Notes: generated from the letters alone by a model not told the origin. A stretch of 64,000 nucleotides of DNA from Miscanthus floridulus (GCF_019320115.1 NC_089585.1:143609769-143673768), one strand, 5' to 3'. Positions 11,266 to 23,136 are shown, counted from the stretch's first letter. Numbers and translations: made by a program.

Positions 11266-12883
11266 CGCCTACCTCGAGCGGGGCGGCAACCGCTTCGCCA
11301 CGGTGACCCTTGTCCGCAAAGGCGGTGGCAGTGGCAGAGGTAGGGCCTCCGTGTCCATCAGCGCTGGTTGGTCCTCAATGAACCCCGGCGCCCCCTCGGT
11401 CCTCTGCGGGGGCAATTGCGTCACCTCCACCGCCACTTGCTCCACCACTGCCGCCGAGCCCACTGGGCTGACGGTGTGTTTGCCCAACACCCATGCCTTG
11501 GGCGTGTCAGCCTCGGCCTCGGAGCGAGCAATTGCTGACCCCGGGTCCGCTCCTCCTCCTCCTCCTCCCAGGAGTGCCGGGCTGCTTGCCAACGCCCTGG
11601 GTACCACCTCCACTACGTCAGGGAGATGGTCTAGGGGACCTCACCCCCATCTCGTCCTTATCATCCCCATCTGAGGCATCCGTCGATATCGACGGCGACG
11701 AGGACTCCTCCAATGGGAGGCCATCCTTCCTTTGTTGACGGCGGCGCTTGTCCAGTTCATCTCGTGTGAGGATCTTTTTCGTGCGCTTCGCCGCCTTGGC
11801 GTCCTTCTGCTTTTTCTGCGCCTCGACGTGTGCCCGATTGATCGCCCGCTGCCTCACGTCCTCAGGAACGGGTGGCAGAGAGGCGCGCACATCCCTCATC
11901 CCCTGCAGGAATGGCGAACGCGCATAAGGGAATGAGAAGTAAGGAGAAATGGAGGAGGCTCGGGGGCTACAGCGGTGCACGACTTACCAGCGAGAGGAAC
12001 CCCCGTGACAGGCGCATCACGATGGGGGTTAGGTTGCTGCCTCTCAGCTTTGCCTCCATCGTCTCCCCCACCCGACGAAGAATTTCCTCATCAGAAAGGG
12101 CGGAGGAGGACATCCGGATGCCCTCATTGGGCTCACCCGGCCTCATCTCGAACAGCCGCCGCCGCCGAGCCATCAGCGGCAGCACCCTCCAGCAGTGGAA
12201 AGCAGCCACGACCACAGCCACGGTAAGGCCACGACCCCATAGCCTCTCCAGCCCCTTTAGAAGCGGCTGCAGCTTGGGCTGATCCTCCCTCGGGACACCA
12301 TACTTCCACCTCTCCGGGCAGCTCCCCACAATCCACCAAGTGTAGGGGGGAAGTCCTCCATCATCGTTGCGAAGGTAGAACCAGCTCGTGTACCATCGGC
12401 GATTGGATGACGCGAGCTGGGCTGGGATGTAGAGGTGCTGGTGGTCCTGGCGCACTTGGAGAGTGCAGCCGTCGGCCCTCATTGCTTTCCTCATGCCCGA
12501 CGTGCCTGTCGGCTTAGTGGTGTGCCCCGCCTAGAAGAGATGGAGCCACAACTCCTAATGGGGAGCAATCCCCAAGTACCCCTCGCAGACGGCAACGAAG
12601 ATGGCCGCTTGTACGATGGAGTTGGGGTTGAAGTTGTGGAGCTCCACGCCATAGCAGTGTGGGAGCGCCCGCATGAACCGCGCTCGTGGAAGGAGACGAA
12701 GCTCATGACATAACCATTGCGAGGCCTCAGCTCCAGCTCGCCCGATGGAGCGATCCACTCTGGCCTGTTGGGGTCCATCACCGGACGAAGGAGTCCGCCA
12801 TCGACGAGCGACTGGAGTGTCTCCACGGTGACATCAGAAGGATCCCAAGGGTCCGCCTCGATGACAATGATGTCGCCGGCCAT
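11266..12883 (-). pseudogene. Antisense gene with putative gypsy-type transposon domain (PF04195-like), spliced
   Basis: From ATG 12883 the minus strand encodes a conserved segment with GELELRPRNGYVMSF, then after a one-base frame change near 12675 ALPHCYGVELHNFNPNSI and FVAVCEGYLGIAPH. TAG stops follow at 12555 and 12528. The frame goes on through the WTSWFYLRND-type region (12494-11988). A phase-0 intron (11987-11903, GTAAGT to CTGCAG) joins it to an Arg/Lys-rich exon (11902 onward; KKQKDAKAAKRTKK, RDELDKRRRQQR). Another one-base shift near 11630 leads to a Pro/Ala-rich tail that is cut at 11266. I recognise this as the family annotated in grasses as putative gypsy-type transposon. Its function is unknown and this copy is broken. 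Confidence 0.7.
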
Positions 12884-13344
12884 GAGTGCGGTGGAGGGAT
12901 CGAATACGGTGGTGAGTTTTTCTCTCTCTCCCTCTCTTTCTCGCTCTCTCCCTGGCTCGCTCTTCTCCCTTCTTCTTCCCGGCACCCGCTGCTCTAGCGA
13001 TGGCTCGATGGAGGCAGAGCTAACGCAGGCAAGGTAAGATAAGGAGGGGTGAGGCTCTTTGAGTATTTATGCAGGGTGAAGGTGAAACAGACGGGTGATG
13101 AAATCGGGGAAGTTTCCCCTCCATCCGGCGCGGTTAACCATGATCCGATTTTACCGCCCACGCGCCCACCTTTTTTCTCATTAATTGCGGGAACAGTTAC
13201 GTCCCATCCACCATGTCACGCCCGACCACTGCGACAGCTGGCATCGTTCTGCCTCCCTAGAAAACTGCCTCAAAAGGCGTGCCAGTCGTTGCTGAGCCAA
13301 TGGGGAAGATATCCCCCCCCCGCCCCATTCCTTTCAGATGAAGG

Positions 13345-14900
13345 AACCGGGCTCTGAGCCTATTACGGTCCAGGGGTTCGAAGGCTGGGCCCCTAGGGGT
13401 TTTGACAGCCACCCCAGGACAACAGAGTTAGGGACGACCACGGGCGAGCCCACACGGGGCCGAGACCCAAGCAAGCGAAACGCTTGGGATGCCCTAAGTC
13501 GTGTCCGAGATCGGTAGGGAGGTCTCCGAATGGGATCCCACTGTAGGGAGGCGCCGAGCCACCGAGGCCCAGTGAACAGCCTCGGCACCCACTAGAGAAA
13601 CCCTCCGGTACTCTTGGAGTGCGTCTCTGGCCCGCTAGCCATCCCCTAGCAAATGGGGCATGGGCCTCCACTCAGACTTACCCGATAACAGCTCACCAAA
13701 AGTGCCAACGCTCATGCCCACCGAGGGTAGCCTAGCACATTCCACTCCTCCTTTCAAGCAAAAAGGAAGCGTGAGGGTCGTACAAAAAAGCTAGGGGAAC
13801 CCCCGACGGACCTCTTGCCCTGTGCAGAGGCTAGGGGGCCCTTCCTACAACCTTGCCGAGACCTAGCGACCCCGGTTCACACTCGAGGGGGCTCGGCAAA
13901 ACAATCCCTCCTTTCGAGCGAAAAGGAAGCGCGAGGGTTGTACAAAAAGCCAGGGGAACCCCTGACGGACCTCTTGCTCCATGCAGAGGCTAGGGGGCTC
14001 TTCCTGCAACCTTGCCGAGACCCTACGACCTAGGCTCGCGCCCAAAGGGGCCTCGACAAACAAACCCTCACGCGCGAGGGGCGTACAAAAAGCCAAGGGA
14101 GCTCCCGACGGCCCTCTCCCTCCGTGTAGAGGCTAGGGGGCTCTTCCTATAACCTTGCCGAGACCCAGCGGCTCCAGCTCGCACCCGAATGGGCTCGGCA
14201 AATGACCCCTCCGTCTGAACGAAAAGGATATGTGAGGGTCGTACAAAAAAGCCAGGGGACCCCTGACCGCCCTCTCGCTCCGAGTGGAGGCTCAGGGGCT
14301 CCTCCTGCACCCAAGACAAAGACAAACGACCCAAGCCCGCGCTAGAAGTTTCGTTACAAATACGATAAAGGGCACCGAGCCCATTACGGTCCAGGGGTTC
14401 GAAGACTGGGCCCCTGAGGTTTCGACAGCCGCCCCAGGGCAACAGAGTCAGGGATGACTTTGGGTGAGCCCACGAATGGCCAAGGCCTGAGCAAACAGTC
14501 GCTCAGGGCGTCCCAAGTCATGTCCGAGACCGGCAGGGAGGTCTCCGAATGGGATCCCATTGTAGGGAGGCACTGAGCCACCGAGGCCCAGCGAACGGCC
14601 TCAGCACCCACTAGATAAACCCTCTGGTACTCTTGGAGTGTGTCTCTGGACTGCTAGCCGTCCCCTAGCGAACGGGGCACGGGCCTCCACTCGGACTTAC
14701 CCGATAACAGCTCACCGGAAGTGCCAACGCTCGTGCCCACCGAGGATAGCCTAGCACATTCCACCCCTCCTTCTGAGCGAAAAGGAAGCGTGAGGGTCGT
14801 ACAAAAAAGCCAGGGGAACCCCAGATGGACCTCTTGCTCCTCGCAGAGGCTAGGGGGCTCTTCCTGCAACCTTGCCGAGACCCCACGACCCGAACTCGCA
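13345..14900 (+). repeat. Composite tandem repeat: ~420-bp unit A and ~140-bp units B, period about 1.02 kb
   Basis: Unit A (13345-13745; TTACGGTCCAGGGGTTCG, then CCGAATGGGATCCCA and TACCCGATAACAGCTCACC) recurs at 14365-14765. Each A is followed by units B (AAAGGAAGCG, GGTTGTACAAAAAGCCAGG, GAGGCTAGGGGGCTCTTCC). About four B units lie between the two A copies (13745-14340) and one more lies at 14765-14900. Copies differ by scattered substitutions. The array sits between the start of the antisense gene and the LTR. Confidence 0.85.
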
Positions 14901-15064
14901 CTTGTGGGCTCGGCAAATACGATAAAAACTCCTCACTCAAAAAACGAAAAAAGCCCCTGAAGGAGTAACTCCACTCCTCCAGGGCCTCGGGGGCTACACC
15001 CGGTGGGTGCGCGTAAGCCAAGTCTCGACAAACCCTTAGGGAGAGTGCACCCACTCCCCCTGAG

Positions 15065-15077
15065 TCTCGGGGGCTAC
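15065..15077 (+). other. Polypurine-tract-like segment before LTR of element II
   Basis: CTCGGGGGCTAC directly precedes the TG of the LTR. It is the only clue besides LTR structure that this LTR is the 3' one of a plus-oriented element. Confidence 0.4.
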
Positions 15078-16386
15078 TGTCGGGTACCATAAAATAGGGT
15101 ACCCCGAGCATACACCAAAAGGGGCACTTAAATCCCATCAACAACAAAGCTAGAGGGTAAGCCATGGGCTCATCACTAGCCCCGTCCGAGCCCACCAGGC
15201 TCTCCGCCCTGCCTCAGGCCTCGCACGGGAGGTCTCGGCGTCCTGACGCAATCTCTGCCTCACGCGAGGCCTCTCGCGAAAGGTCTCGGCAAGGAGCCAA
15301 ATCTCCGTCTCGCCCGAGGCCCCGTGCGAACAGCCTCGAATAAGACAGCTATTCTCCGTATCGCTCGAGGCCGGCTTGTCAACAACCCGTTGCTCCCACC
15401 TCGACCAGTCTTCCCGACAGCATGTCACATCCTATTAATGCGTCAACCACTCCCGCAATCTCAGCTGAACGACGGCTCAACACTATGGAGTGGCCGACGG
15501 GACAAGAAGTCGCATCAGCGCCATACCGGCTGAGACGGGGCACGGCGGGGATTACCGGCCACCGTATTCTAGCGCTGTGCCCACGATCAGCGCTCGCACC
15601 GCACTGTGCCCCGCAATCCCCGCCCCGAAGACAGCACGGCATGGGAAGTCTGGCTCGGGTCATCATCACCTCCGAACTAGTGTACCAGATCGACCGCTCC
15701 CTCCAGGCCTCGGCACTCCACACCAGGGTCTTGGCTATCTTGGGATTCACGTCTGTCGAGACCCCCCACCGCGGTTTGGCCTCGGCACCAACCGAGCCTC
15801 GGCCTCGCGCACAGTCGATCCACAGTGACCCACACACTAACCACCGCACCCGCTCCGAGGCAGCCCTGGAGCTCCCATGACGCGCAGGATCTGATGTGGC
15901 CAGCACGTCGCCCCAGCGCTCCAAGGACGGACCACTCCGACGACCACACCGCCACAGGAACAGGCTACAGGCTCGGACACGTTGCCTCTGTTCGCACGAT
16001 GCCGTATAGTTAGCACATGTACTGTCCTTGTCCTCCCTTCAACTAAAAAAGGAAAGGACTTGGGCCATTTAGGAGACAGGTTCTCAAAAAAGAACAACAC
16101 CCTGTAACACGCACACTTCCCTGCCGCTTGAGAGCAACGTCTCAAGCAGCCCACATCACTCCCCGCCAAGACCTAGGACTGGCTCCCTCCCTCACCTAGC
16201 TTGTAACCCCCTACTACAAGCACTTCGGTGCAAGGAATACAAGATCAATCTCCCAGACTGGACATAGGGCACGAATCGCCCGAACCAGTATAAGCCTTGT
16301 GTCTCTTTGCATCACCATGCGGAATCGGGAACACGCGGAACAAATTCACTAGTTGGTTGAGGACCCCCCGGTCCAAAACATCGACA
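15078..16386 (+). repeat. LTR of element II (about 1309 bp)
   Basis: The LTR has TGTCG at the left end and CGACA at the right end. The right part contains the sequence around ACCAGTATAAGCCTTGTGTC and GGACCCCCCGGTCC, typical of the R/U5 side of grass Tat LTRs. The first part is GC-rich, with many ORF shadows on both strands that have no family resemblance. Confidence 0.75.
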
Positions 16387-17228
16387 GACGGATTATAAGA
16401 GAAGCGAACAGGGCCTTTAAGATTCAAAATTTAGAATTCTTAAATGATCTCCAATATTCACATAGTTAATATACCAAAGTTGTAGTAGCTGACCTGAGCT
16501 ACATGTTTGTTATTGATAGATTTTTTATGTGAAGTCACTTAGAGTCTCAAATGTTTGCTGTAAATTCACATATTTTGAGATTTAATTTTTGATTTTTTCA
16601 AACAACCTTGGATGGAGAGGCATTCTATACCAAAGTTGTAGTCCTTAACAAGATTAAAAACTTCGTAGCTAAAAGATTTTTCATTTGGGTTCATTTAGTA
16701 GCCAAAATATTCGGTATAAGATTGTCAAATGTTTATACAAAAAGATAGCATGTTACATATTGTCACAGATGAGTGTGTGGTGTAGTGTTGAACCTCATGT
16801 CACTAGTTTGATTCCTAGGAGTCACTGATTTTTTGGTTTCAATGGTTTTCTAGAGATCATTAGTGGAGGCGGGCATGTTAAGGCACCCGCCTCCGTAAAT
16901 AGCATTAACAGGGCACGACGCCCGTCTCCCTTAACCTGTTAATGGGATCAATTTTGGTGGTGTTTTGTCCGCCTTCGATAATAAAAAACGACCTTCTCCA
17001 AAAAATGATTTCAGTAGTAGTGGTTATTGCCTGTGAAGTGAAAGATACGTTCTTATTGATTCTAGGCTTACGATCGTTGCTTGTGATGCCAAATTATATA
17101 CTGTTGGTTCTGAGGCCAAATATTACTTTATCAAACACCTTTGGTTGTCTTTGACCTTTTTTGTTCTTCAATTGTACCTCGTTTTACCGACTAACACTCT
17201 TGTTTATTTGATTTTTTAGCACAATTAA
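16387..17228. other. AT-rich transposon remnant with GAGGCGGGC hairpins
   Basis: There is no gene here. Two short inverted repeats stand out: GGAGGCGGGC against GCCCGCCTCC-type arms at 16865-16894, and CATTAACAGG against CCTGTTAATG at 16903-16944. The phrases around CCAAAGTTGTAGT resemble those of the CACTA internal region at 42.9-46.4 kb. I take it as a decayed CACTA-type piece; no termini were found. Confidence 0.4.
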
Positions 17229-17390
17229 GGTGTGGTATGTTGTGGCTAAAGGGTGGCGCACTGGTGTTTTTGCTGACTCGGGAAGAATGCTATGAACAAG
17301 TCATGGGTTCCCAAGGGCTCTCCATAAGGAAAAACAAGACTAAAGAAGAGGCAATAGCTGCCCTTACCAAAGGAGAGTTCAAGATGGTTG
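17229..17390 (+). pseudogene. Fragment of RNase H1 N-terminal / viroplasmin-like domain (PF01693-like)
   Basis: One frame from 17229 reads KVWYVVAKGWRTGVFADS. After a one-base shift near 17282 the next frame reads EECYEQVMGSQGLSIRKNKTKEEAIAAL (17285-17370). Together these resemble the short WYVV...G...W.EC...V.G..G...K...T.EEA domain found at the N terminus of eukaryotic RNase H1 and in caulimovirus protein VI. It is frameshifted and lacks any following RNase H domain. It is probably a piece carried by the surrounding transposon remnant. There is no evidence of an integrated virus. Confidence 0.5.
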
Positions 17391-17499
17391 ACAACATCAA
17401 GCTCAAGAACTATGTTGGTTACCCAGCAAAAGATATAATTATATTACTTCAAGTTCTTGTAATTCTTATGTTAGTTTGGAAATTGATGTAACCTAAGCA

Positions 17500-18459
17500 C
17501 GGGGATGGGACGTGTCTAAACCTAGAATCTGTACAAGCAACCAAACAACCTAACTTGCATCTCCTTTTCAGTCAGACTGATTCTTGCATGTAACCAACCT
17601 ACTATTCGTATCGGCCATACTCACGGGAAATCAACCAAATTTTGAGAAAATAAAAACAGTGTCATTACCAAATTTTGAAATCAACCAAGTTTTTCTGGCT
17701 CTGCTGCTCTGCCACTACTCACGGGGAAGGATTGTCTCCAAAGGAAAGATGGGGGAGGGAATGCACACATTATTGGTGGCGGCGTACGTAGGTACGGGTT
17801 GGCAGGGTTCCAGCTCCAGCCTCCAGGAAGCGGAAGGCGAGGTGGCAGAGCCGGGACCGTTGGATGTTTTGTACGCTAGTGGCGTGGGCAATTATTACAG
17901 CGCCCGCTGCTGCAACGGCCTGCGCTGCTTGCCCGGAGAAGAAACGAAAGATTGCGTTGCATTGGCTCCATCCACTCGGAGTGTTTAATGCTGCATGCCC
18001 GCGCGCGACGTACTAGGAGGACGCAGTCGTTTGCATGTACAGTAGTGCTACTGCTACTGCTTACTGTACTGCAATCCTGCCGTGTACGCGAGCGATGGTA
18101 CATATTCGTCGGCCGCGCGCGGCCCGCAGGATTCGTGCATGTGCGCGGCGTTATTGCGTGGCTGAAGCCCCGGTCTGCCGCTGGGGGCCTCGGTCGTCGT
18201 CCGCGCCGCGTGCCGCCTTTCCGTTTGCGTCGTCCTCGTCCTCGGCCACAAGGACGTTGCTGCCCTTCTTCCTTCTGCGGGGCCCCGGGGGCCGGAGAAT
18301 TATTGGTGGCGCGGGGCCCGCTCGTCCGTACGGACATGCCGACAGGCCGAGGTCTCCCTCCGTCTCTCCCCGTCACCAGTCACCACTATCACCAGCGCAG
18401 GCTCCGTGTATCTTGCCTGCCTTGTCCCGCTGCGAGCCTGCTACCTTTGCCGTCGGTCT
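17500..18459. other. Intergenic, no gene recognised
   Basis: The GC-rich stretch around 17950-18450 is open in several frames on both strands, but the products are Arg/Pro/Ala-rich with no family resemblance. I see no promoter-exon structure. Confidence 0.4.
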
Positions 18460-18660
18460 ACTCCCTCCTCCCTAAACGTAGGTACGTCGTTTTCGCTTTT
18501 CTAGACAATTTTGACTAAATATATATTAAAAAATATTATTTTTTATAATATATAATTAGTATTGTTCGATATATATTTAAATATAGTTTTTTAATAAATT
18601 TATTTAGAAATATAAATATTACATCAATATTTTTATAAATCGAGGTAAAGTTATCAGCAT
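18460..18660. mobile_element. Partial Stowaway-like MITE
   Basis: The sequence starts CTCCCTCCTCCCTAAACGT and continues CGTTTTCGCTTTTCTAGACA, TTTGACTAAATATAT, then an AT-rich body. This is close to the well-known grass Stowaway type that begins CTCCCTCCGTCC. The right terminus is not clear. Confidence 0.5.
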
Positions 18661-19084
18661 CATATGTGCTCCATGCCGCTCTACTCTACTGCATGCCGGC
18701 CGTACGGTAGCTCCGGCCGGCTCTCTGGTCTAGCTAGCTTGCTAACCAGCATCTGGCTATGGCTGTGTCCGACTCGTGAGTCCATCGTCCACGTACTAGG
18801 AGTACATGTCGTTCCACCCGATCAGCTGCGACGGCGACGTGCGTCTGCGTCCACATGGAAAGAAGAAAACCAAACAAATGTGCTTGGCTTTCCCATTCTC
18901 TTTCTCTGCCCTCCGTTGGGACTCGATCGAGGCGATGCCACCATCTTTTGGTCCTAGAGCACCGTGCCGCCGCCTCAGCCGCGCGTCCGCGTGGTGAGTG
19001 GTGACGTGGTCCTTTCCTTGGCCCGCCGGCTTCTCTCCTCCGATCCGGGCCTCTCCTTTCGCACCGTCTTCGTTCAACTCTCCA
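18661..19084. other. Intergenic, no gene recognised
   Basis: Mixed GC sequence with open frames on both strands but nothing that resembles a protein family. Confidence 0.35.
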
Positions 19085-19091
19085 AAAATTA

Positions 19092-19223
19092 AGGCCTTGT
19101 TGGCCGGGCTCCCGGCAGCTCTGGCTCCGGCTGACCCCTGACAACGAACACTGTAGCACAGGAGCCGTTTTTCTCCCTCCGCCTTTTACCTCTCACTCTA
19201 GCGCGGTTACCAAACGGGCTCTA
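19092..19223. mobile_element. Small MITE with imperfect terminal inverted repeats
   Basis: The left end AGGCCTTGTTGGCCGG and the reverse complement of the right end (AGAGCCCGTTTGGTAACC) match imperfectly, enclosing about 130 bases. This is the size and end type of common grass hAT/PIF-related MITEs. The target duplication is not clear. Confidence 0.4.
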
Positions 19224-20297
19224 AAACTCGGCAACTTGGCATAGTTTATGGCATGGAACCGGCCGGACTGAAGTTGTTCACCGTCGATTCTTGCAGTTTT
19301 CCTATATATAAACACCAAGCTTGGACTGCGGAAGAGCGCTCGCTCGGTAGACCTCGGATCTCATTCCTGCCGTAGTGCCGTAGTGCGGCAGTTGGCCAAT
19401 TCCAAGAGGCGCGCGCGGCATCTGGTGCAAAGCCAAAGCCGCCGAGAATGGCTCTGTGCGCTTGTGTTATGAGCGGTACTTTTTCAGCAAAGGAATGGTA
19501 TTTTTTTCTCACAACAAATTAATGAATAGTACTTTTCAACGTCCTCAAACGGAAAGATCCGCTGAAAACACTTAATGAACAATTAACTGGGTCACTTGGA
19601 TGTACTAACGCTGAAGTACCAGATAACCTAATAATCAAACAGTGTGTAGATACCTGTCGCCACTCGCCACCACGACTGCCGATCAATGTTTTGGCTATGA
19701 CTACAACTGTATTCGAATATGGTTGCACGTTTCGTTTTGGGTACTGTTTTTATAGTTTCATTAGTTAAAACAAAAATTTAACTTCTCAAAAAATAGTAAT
19801 GACCAGAGTTGTCACTTTTAAGTTTTAACTATTCTCTCCAATCTACTCGCGGAAAAGTGTTATTTTAATACCTACATGCTTTAGGCATAATTACCACATT
19901 TAAAGAGTGTCATTTGGCAAAAACAATACCAACATTAATAAATATAACACATTTACCAGGTGAGGAACAGATACACAGAGCAGCCTAGGCGTTGAGATGC
20001 ATGAAGCGGATGATTGGTTGATTGTATACTTGTTTGGGCCCGGTTCCACGGATGCAAAAATGCTGCTCTAGCCTGGCTGCCTGGAAACGGAAATCGATCT
20101 CATTTTCGGCGGGCCTGGCTCGCGTCCATCGCCTGATTAATTTGGCTTTCCAACTTAAAAGTTGGTTCATTCACCCATCCAAACAATAGCGTTGCCTATC
20201 CCGGCCCTGTCGACTCGACCTCCCAAACAACTGCCTTTGGTACCATCTGCGCCTGCCTGGTTCTAGTGGGACTGGATGGCAGGTGCGAGCCTGGTTT
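19224..20297. other. Intergenic, no gene recognised
   Basis: A TATA-like CCTATATATAAACACC lies at about 19300, but no coding frame follows it that I can recognise. Confidence 0.35.
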
Positions 20298-20423
20298 ACA
20301 GCATGTTTGTTTTGCTGTAAACGATCGTTGATTTTTTTTTTACTGTTGACCGATTTGATGTGAGAGAAAAATATTGTTCCAGCTTATAATCCACGATCGT
20401 ATATGAGTAAGCGAACAGGCTGT
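20298..20423. mobile_element. MITE, about 126 bp
   Basis: The left end ACAGCATGTTTGTTTTGC, reaching CGATCGT, pairs with the reverse complement of the right end (ACAGCCTGTTCGCTTAC, also reaching CGATCGT). The ends resemble hAT-type grass MITEs beginning CAGCCTGTTCG. Confidence 0.65.
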
Positions 20424-21032
20424 TAGCTGCACCGGCAACCAATTGCGCCTTTACTCTCAGCGTATCCAAATGAATGTGATCGAATATGTACACCAGAATA
20501 TTAACATTTATGATACCGAATAGGTTTTGCTAAATGAACTATAAAATGTAAGTACATTTATCCAGAGTTATAAATATTTATAGTATTTAAACAAATTTAG
20601 TCAAGGTTAAGTAACTTTGGCTCAATTCATCATGTATAGAATACAAATTCTCACTTAAGGGATGTATCCTTTTTTTTAACGGATGTGTATTAACTGTATT
20701 TTATACACACTTTTTTTTTCTTTATCCAAAACACAAATTCTCACGATGACAAGGAAATTCAAACATACCCTTCATTAGGGAGATCGAGTTGCTTTTTCTA
20801 AGGCGGCGGCGGCGGCCACGTTTTTCTGGGTCGTGCCTTGCGATTGGGGCATATCATTTGTGGCGCCGGTAGTGTTCGGCCTGCAGGGCAAGCGATGATG
20901 CCCACCCATGCTGACACTGGATTTGTCGTGTTTGTGGAGCTGTGTCCGGCTCCAGCTTTTACTTCAACCTGCGCGCTGCAGTAGAGTTGTTGTACGAGCA
21001 ATGAGTCTTTTTACAACATTGTCAAAATCAGC
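20424..21032. other. Intergenic, no gene recognised
   Basis: AT-rich sequence with T-runs and a small (GGC) run near 20803; no gene structure seen. Confidence 0.35.
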
Positions 21033-21325
21033 TTAAGGCTGTCTCTAATAAGAAACCTATACTGACACTCAAACTCAAAATAAATAGCAAAAAGATTTAA
21101 AATTAGCCTTCAACAGAGTACCTATACATGAGACCTAGTTTAGGTTACCTGAGAGGCACAACTCAAATATGAGCATCATCTCTCCTAAAAACTCATTTAC
21201 AGAAATAATTCTCTCTTGGGTCTTGTTTTTGGAGAAGATATCGAATAGATATTGAACCTTTTTGCTTGTAGCGCTACCCGAAGAACGAATACATCTTGTA
21301 TTTTGGGTGTGATGGAGATAGCCTA
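21033..21325. mobile_element. Candidate MITE, about 290 bp
   Basis: The left end TAAGGCTGTCTCTAATAAG and the reverse complement of the right end (TAGGCTATCTCCATCACAC) form an imperfect inverted repeat around an AT-rich, non-coding body. The call rests only on the ends. Confidence 0.45.
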
Positions 21326-23036
21326 AGCGAGCAAAGGCTTGATTCTGGCTCCTAAAGTTGCTTGTTCTGAGTCGTGGGCCGTGCTTGTGTTCGATGATGA
21401 TGTACTACACACTACTAATGCACAGTACTCCCATACAGCGTGTGTACGTACATACTACTCGGTACAAGCAGCAGAGACCTGATGGGGTCTGATGTTTGGA
21501 ATACTCCGACCCGGAGTAATGCTGGCTCTTGTAGCGCAGCAGACTGCAGCACAGACCACGAACTTTTCTGCCCGGCCAATCCCATCGAAATTCCACTGAT
21601 CATTGGTCCCTAACAATCTGGGCCGGAAGAGACAGAGGTGATCAGCGTCGTGTCGTGTCGTGTCCGACTCAGATTACGATTATTAACTATCATTACTACG
21701 AGTAATAAAACAAAATTTAATAATGGTCCATTTCCATCATAAGAAAGAAAACAGCAATGCATGGTCCAGAACTCCAGAACGGGTCGGCGGTTAATTAGAC
21801 CGGCAAATTGCCGCGCCGCGGTGATCGGCGAGCCATCCAGCCCGGCGCCGCTCTTGGCGGTCGGCGTACTCAACGTCGGGAAGCCTGTCCAAGTGTCGCC
21901 GATCGGGGTGGCGGGCGGGGAGAGCTGTTCGAGATGGGGGAAAGGCGGAAAGCGCAGCTCTGCCCAGGAACTGGAAGGCATCTCTTGCTCTCGAGGTCGT
22001 CAGGGCATCGGTTTCGTTTCGTGGCTGCATGTGGCGACTTTGCCCGTTTCGACGAACGAGGCGCATTCATTCACCTTCGTCTTCTGCGCTGCTGCCATGC
22101 CATCCGTTGACAGCCGGTGTGGACGCGTAGAGTACAGTCTGCTCCTCCATGAGCCACCATGCATCCACGGTGCATGCCGACGAACGGACGAAAGGCAGCT
22201 ACTCTGGGGCCGCATCCTCTAGATTGTGCTGGTGGGTGCATGCCAAGATTTGCAGGTGTTTAGAAATGAAATGATGGCACGGATCGACCGGGCAGAGATT
22301 ATTTCTGTGCATGCCGCAAAGTGTCTACCAAGTGGTGGAGCCGTGAACCCGTGAGTGGTGACAAGACAAAAGGGAGGAAAGAAAGACGGCCTCAGCTGCG
22401 AGAAAGGGTGAACCCAACCGAACCGAGGGCCTTTTTCTTCCCATTCCGCTCCATACCCGCTGAGCTCCGTGCCCGTCACACTGCTCTGCTGGTCACTGGC
22501 TGCGTAGAACGGCAGAAGTGTGTAGGATAGGACACGGACACTGCGAGAGGAAGTCGCTGGAGAGATGGATGGAGGAGGGGCAATTATTGGTGCTTCATGT
22601 GCGTCCATCCACATCCACTGAAGGCTGAAGCACTGAAGCTTCTTCTCCTTGTATGGGCATGGGGCATCAATCCATCATCGGATCCTTTGCTTCTGAGTGC
22701 ACTGTAAGTAGTGCACCCGCTTGCAGTCTGCATGCACGAGGTACACGCGAAAATTATGAGAGCGAGGCCATACATGCGCATCCGTGGGACAGGATCAGTC
22801 TCGAGCGAGAGTTGTTTCCTGCTTTAGTAAGTAGTAGGACTGTAGGAGCATTTCTTATGGGTTACCCGTTTCTTATCGCCCTGATCCTACTTCTAAACAA
22901 ATAGGTGCGCGCTTGGTTCTTAGCCTCAGTTAGCCGAACCGAACTTCTGGTGGCCCTGAAGCTGCAGCGGACAAAACGTCTGCCATGCTTTTGCCGAGTG
23001 GAGGCGCAAAAATGAGCTACGAAGCAGTGGCGTGCC
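21326..23036. other. Intergenic, no gene recognised
   Basis: Both strands carry several open frames at 21760-22220, without family resemblance. No promoter or splice pattern could be tied to them. Confidence 0.35.
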
Positions 23037-23136
23037 NNNNNNNNNNNNNNNNNNNNNNNNNNNNNNNNNNNNNNNNNNNNNNNNNNNNNNNNNNNNNNNN
23101 NNNNNNNNNNNNNNNNNNNNNNNNNNNNNNNNNNNN
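23037..23136. other. Assembly gap (100 N)
   Basis: Exactly 100 unknown bases, the usual placeholder for a gap of unknown size. Distances across it are not real. Confidence 0.98.

Larger units (their letters stand above)
11266..16386 (+). mobile_element. 3' part of a second Tat-like retrotransposon (element II), truncated by element I
   Basis: The right end is an LTR (15078-16386) beginning TGTCGGGTACC and ending CATCGACA. A purine-rich segment (CTCGGGGGCTAC) lies directly before it, as for a 3' LTR, so the element reads on the plus strand. No pol is left in the window; it must lie left of the element I insertion or be absent. The internal part holds an antisense gene (12883-11266) and a composite tandem repeat (13345-14900). 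Orientation rests on LTR features rather than on pol, so it is less certain than that of element I. Confidence 0.7.

Noticed and set aside
12491..12985. Frame with ERERE start as extra N terminus of the PF04195-like protein
   Set aside because: It comes from a CTCTCTC-rich stretch; the ATG at 12883 begins the recognisable protein.
17229..17390. Integrated caulimovirus
   Set aside because: Only the short domain shared with cellular RNase H1 is seen; no coat, movement, RT or other viral parts nearby.
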